Shown here: in pieces, positions 44,141-46,420 of the stretch
How positions within the stretch are numbered: position 1 is the first letter of the stretch
Layout: each line of letters opens with the position of its first letter
DNA from: an uncultured Lachnospiraceae bacterium
Lineage (GTDB): Bacteria > Bacillota > Clostridia > Lachnospirales > Lachnospiraceae
Direction: 5' to 3'
NCBI GenBank assembly: GCA_947627365.1
Contig: CANQVT010000018.1
Location: forward strand, 1-46,420
Length of the DNA stretch: 46,420 nt
Position numbers and translations under genes: made by a program
The notes under the pieces: model-generated
The model's input: only the letters and a program-made list of their open reading frames with translations
What the model was told of the DNA's origin: nothing
The model's database searches: none

Positions 44141-44169
44141 ATTATATAAAACCGCTATAAAAAAGTCAA
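44141..44169 (-). promoter_or_regulatory. Promoter of the reverse transcriptase gene
   Basis: TTGACT (44169-44164), 17-bp spacer, TATAAT (44146-44141) on the minus strand; close to consensus. The leader of about 45 bases contains a CCGGC/GCCGG hairpin. Confidence 0.75.
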
Positions 44170-44178
44170 TTTTTTTAT

Positions 44179-44200
44179 GCTGGCAATCTGGCTGGCAATC
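44179..44200. repeat. 10-bp direct repeat upstream of the reverse transcriptase promoter
   Basis: GCTGGCAATC occurs at 44179-44188 and 44191-44200 (12-bp period), ending 9 bases from the -35 box. It overlaps the stop of the nuclease gene. It is a plausible regulator site. Confidence 0.5.
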
Positions 44201-45062
44201 ATTCCAGCCAACTTTCCCCATCCGAATAATCAATCACGATCCCCGGCTGCACATTATACACAAAAATATTGAAACAAATCTCCCGGCTCCCAATCGACTC
44301 AGCCTCCATGTGGACGCCGCGGGCGACAAGGTCGCTGCCGCGAAAAATCGGCGTCACCCGGTAGAGCACCCTGCCACCTGTATCCCAGATATACTGAAGG
44401 ATCTTCTCCTCCCAAGGCAGCATGCCCTCTATGTTCAAGTACTGCGTGCCCGTGATCAGATTTTTCTCGTTCGCGTTCTCCCCGGTCATCGCGTAGGCGA
44501 TCAGATGGCAGCGGTTGTACAGATATCCGTTTTCTATGCAGTCATATTCGACCGTGTGCCAACCGCTCGGATGTACCATATCGATCTCGCCACGCTCCTC
44601 CTGAGGCATCAGCTCCGGCCCGAGCATGGCCTGCGCCACCCCGCAGCGTCCAAGGGAATCCAGCTCGTTGTAATATTCATAGACGTCGGAAGCGCGCTCC
44701 TCATCTGTGAAGCCCGGCACATTACCGTCGACGACCACATACGGCTCGCCGGAATATTCCGGAATCTCATCAAGGGGAAACGACGGCGTCTGCCCGTCGA
44801 TAAGCCCGCGGACTGTGCTCTCCACTCGCCAGACCAGATCCCGCACCCTCGCCGGAACCGTTTTTGCCGTCTCCCCGACTTGCTCGAGCAGCTCAAATGT
44901 ACGGTTCAGATTTCGATTCTGATAATAATCAATCCCGCCGTACACAAAAATCAGAAGACACGGAACCGCAGCGACCCTGAAAAGAGCCGCTGTGAGTCCA
45001 TGCCTTCTGTTTGTTCTTGTTTTGCGTCTTTTGTATGCCTTATCCTGCCTGTATCTATGCAC
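44199..45062 (-). CDS. Membrane-anchored DNA/RNA non-specific endonuclease (EndA/NUC1-like)
   Basis: A 287-residue protein with a basic N-terminus, one membrane segment (about residues 28-45) and an extracellular nuclease domain. The beta-beta-alpha-metal motif is YNRCHLIAYAMTGENANEKN, matching the DRGH...N signature of EndA/NucA-type nucleases, with the catalytic His in NRCH; ITGTQYLNIEGMLPWE continues the family pattern. EndA relatives degrade DNA during uptake or scavenging. GTG 45062 is preferred because GGAAGG lies 7 bases upstream; TTG 45077 is an alternative. It lies upstream of the reverse transcriptase on the same strand, but that gene has its own promoter. Confidence 0.86.
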   Translation of the reverse strand: MHRYRQDKAYKRRKTRTNRRHGLTAALFRVAAVPCLLIFVYGGIDYYQNRNLNRTFELLEQVGETAKTVPARVRDLVWRVESTVRGLIDGQTPSFPLDEIPEYSGEPYVVVDGNVPGFTDEERASDVYEYYNELDSLGRCGVAQAMLGPELMPQEERGEIDMVHPSGWHTVEYDCIENGYLYNRCHLIAYAMTGENANEKNLITGTQYLNIEGMLPWEEKILQYIWDTGGRVLYRVTPIFRGSDLVARGVHMEAESIGSREICFNIFVYNVQPGIVIDYSDGESWLE

Positions 45063-45140
45063 ATTCCGTCCTTCCAAGCAAATCTCTAATTTCGCAGGTC
45101 AGATTTCTATATACAGCATCCTGCCAACCCTGCTGCACAA

Positions 45141-46262
45141 TCAGATTTTCTTCAGCTCGTACTGCCTCGTCCCAAGCCCAATCTTCTCCGCCTGCTCCAG
45201 CGTCGCCTTCCACTCGATGTTCGGGTTGGAATCCTTGAAATGGTCGTGGTGGCACGCCCAGCCCTCGGTCGACAGATTGTCGCCGAGCTGACTGTTCGGC
45301 AGCGGCTGCGCGTTCAGACACGCATCCGCGCAGGCCTGATCGAGCGCCACCGGATCGAAGCTCGCGAACATTCCGATGTCCGGGAGGATCGGCGCGTCGT
45401 TCTCCTCGTGGCAGTCGCAGTTCGGACTGATATCCTGCACCAGGGAAATATGGAAGCAGGGACGTCCGTGACAGACTGCCTGCGCGTACTCCGCCATCTT
45501 CCGGTCAAGCAGCTCGTTCGCACTGTCGTTCGGATTGTAGACCGCATCAAACGCGCAAGCGCCGATGCAGCGGCCACAGCCCTTACACTTGTCATAATCG
45601 ATCACGGCCTTTTTCTCCGGGTAGGAGATCGCGTCGCTTCCGCACTCTCGCGCGCAACGGCGGCAGCCACGGCAGAGCTCCTCGTCGATCGCCGGTTTCC
45701 CGCTCTTGTGCTGCTCCATCTTTCCGGCGCGGCTTCCACAGCCCATGCCGATGTTCTTGATCGCGCCGCCGAAGCCGGTCGCCTCATGCCCCTTGAAATG
45801 AGTCAGACTGATAAACACGTCCGCGTCCATCACCGCGCGTCCGATCTTCGCCGTCTGAATATATTCGCCGTTCACCACAGGCACTTCCACGTCGTCGGTG
45901 CCGCGCAGGCCATCCGCGATGATGATCTGGCAGCCCGTCGTCACCGTGTTGAAACCGTTCAGGTTCGCGCAGTCCAGATGCTCCAGAGCATTCTTGCGGC
46001 TCCCCGGATATAACGTGTTGCAGTCCGTCAGGAACGGCATACCGCCCTGCACCTTGCACAGATCCGCCACCACCTTCGCATAGTTCGGGCGCAGAAACGC
46101 CAGATTTCCGAGCTCGCCGAAGTGCATCTTGATTGCGACGAACTTGCCGTCCATGTCAATATCCTTAATTCCCGCCGCGATGCAGAGCTTTTTCAGCTTT
46201 TCCAATTGTCCACTTCCAAGAGAGCAGCGAAAATCCGTAAAATAAACTGTAGACTTGTCCAT
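45141..46262 (-). CDS. DUF362-family 4Fe-4S protein
   Basis: A 373-residue DUF362 protein with two ferredoxin-type clusters in the middle (CRGCRRCARECG, and CKGCGRCIGACA). N-terminal motifs include VAIKMHFGELGN and FLTDCNTLYPGSR; FISLTHFKGHEATGFGGAIKNIGMG is typical. The family is widespread in anaerobes with an unclear redox role. GGGAGG precedes ATG 46262. A promoter lies about 40 bases upstream. Confidence 0.93.
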   Translation of the reverse strand: MDKSTVYFTDFRCSLGSGQLEKLKKLCIAAGIKDIDMDGKFVAIKMHFGELGNLAFLRPNYAKVVADLCKVQGGMPFLTDCNTLYPGSRKNALEHLDCANLNGFNTVTTGCQIIIADGLRGTDDVEVPVVNGEYIQTAKIGRAVMDADVFISLTHFKGHEATGFGGAIKNIGMGCGSRAGKMEQHKSGKPAIDEELCRGCRRCARECGSDAISYPEKKAVIDYDKCKGCGRCIGACAFDAVYNPNDSANELLDRKMAEYAQAVCHGRPCFHISLVQDISPNCDCHEENDAPILPDIGMFASFDPVALDQACADACLNAQPLPNSQLGDNLSTEGWACHHDHFKDSNPNIEWKATLEQAEKIGLGTRQYELKKI

Positions 46263-46297
46263 TCTCTTACCTCCCGCCGATTAATTTATATAAATCA

Positions 46298-46325
46298 ATC
46301 ATACCCGAAATATCCGTAAAGTCAA
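46298..46325 (-). promoter_or_regulatory. Promoter of the DUF362 gene
   Basis: TTGACT (46325-46320), 16-bp spacer, TATGAT (46303-46298) on the minus strand. Confidence 0.55.
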
Positions 46326-46333
46326 GGAAATCT

Positions 46334-46420
46334 TCAGTGTCCGAGCTGCGCCAGCCTCTGCTTCACCTGCTCCATCATCTGCGTGTACTTCTCGAGCTTC
46401 GCCTTCTCCTCGTCGATCTT
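46334..46420 (-). CDS. C-terminal end of an unidentified protein, cut by window edge
   Basis: The last 28 codons of a minus-strand gene enter from the right edge and stop at TGA 46334. The tail is charged and helical (KIDEEKAKLEKYTQMMEQ and onward, ending LAQLGH), like a coiled coil. Codon use matches the neighbours. Too little is present to name it. Confidence 0.6.
   Translation of the reverse strand, partial: KIDEEKAKLEKYTQMMEQVKQRLAQLGH

Noticed and set aside
42717..44169. Classical retron
   Set aside because: The structured RNA is downstream rather than upstream of the RT, and I do not see the retron NAxxH or VTG motifs.

Overview
The window looks like a chromosomal segment of a spore-forming Clostridia, most likely a Lachnospiraceae. 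The grounds are moderately high GC, AGGAGG-type ribosome sites, SpoIID-like spore proteins, a clostridial PdxS/PdxT/MocR locus, a PssA/Psd lipid operon and many carbohydrate enzymes. No transposase, phage gene or CRISPR array was seen. Most genes run on the minus strand.

Layout. 1-3.4 kb: carA-carB (carB cut by the left edge) behind a repeat-containing leader. 3.5-7.8 kb: a GH2 beta-mannosidase, a 0.5-kb non-coding element with inverted-repeat ends, and a SpoIID/peptidoglycan-binding protein. 8-11.6 kb: an ABC-2 exporter with its TetR regulator, tRNA-Glu(CTC) and a metal hydrolase. 11.7-14.9 kb: pdxS-pdxT diverging from a MocR-type PdxR. 15-19.8 kb: a Pho-box-controlled Na/Pi transporter converging on a phospholipid operon (PAP2 phosphatase, VTT protein, pssA, psd). 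19.9-21 kb: a ferredoxin-tailed aldo/keto reductase. 21.3-26.3 kb: a tight five-gene operon of circularly permuted ATP-grasp, alpha-E protein, transglutaminase and two AstE/AspA-type M14 proteins, the second lacking zinc ligands. Its leader holds a terminator and a copy of the repeat also found before carA. 26.3-31 kb: a fruK-like remnant, a GH43 enzyme fused in frame to a metallo-beta-lactamase domain, and a GH127 arabinofuranosidase. 31-38 kb: a second SpoIID-like protein, a PPOX-family protein, nadE, an AEC transporter, hslO and a Mn/As-type permease. 38.3-45.1 kb: two NHLP-type ABC exporters, the first with a dead C39 peptidase domain, converging on a reverse transcriptase gene that is followed by a strongly structured about 130-nt sequence and preceded by a membrane-anchored nuclease. 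45.1-46.4 kb: a DUF362 iron-sulfur protein and the end of another gene.

Most notable: (1) the reverse transcriptase with a downstream structured RNA candidate, beside an exporter pair with a dead peptidase; (2) the ATP-grasp/alpha-E/transglutaminase/M14 operon with active and inactive M14 paralogs; (3) a palindromic repeat placed in two operon leaders; (4) a GH43-MBL fusion that keeps an intact internal ribosome site; (5) a 0.5-kb inverted-repeat-bounded element. All functional calls come from reading motifs; no database search was possible.
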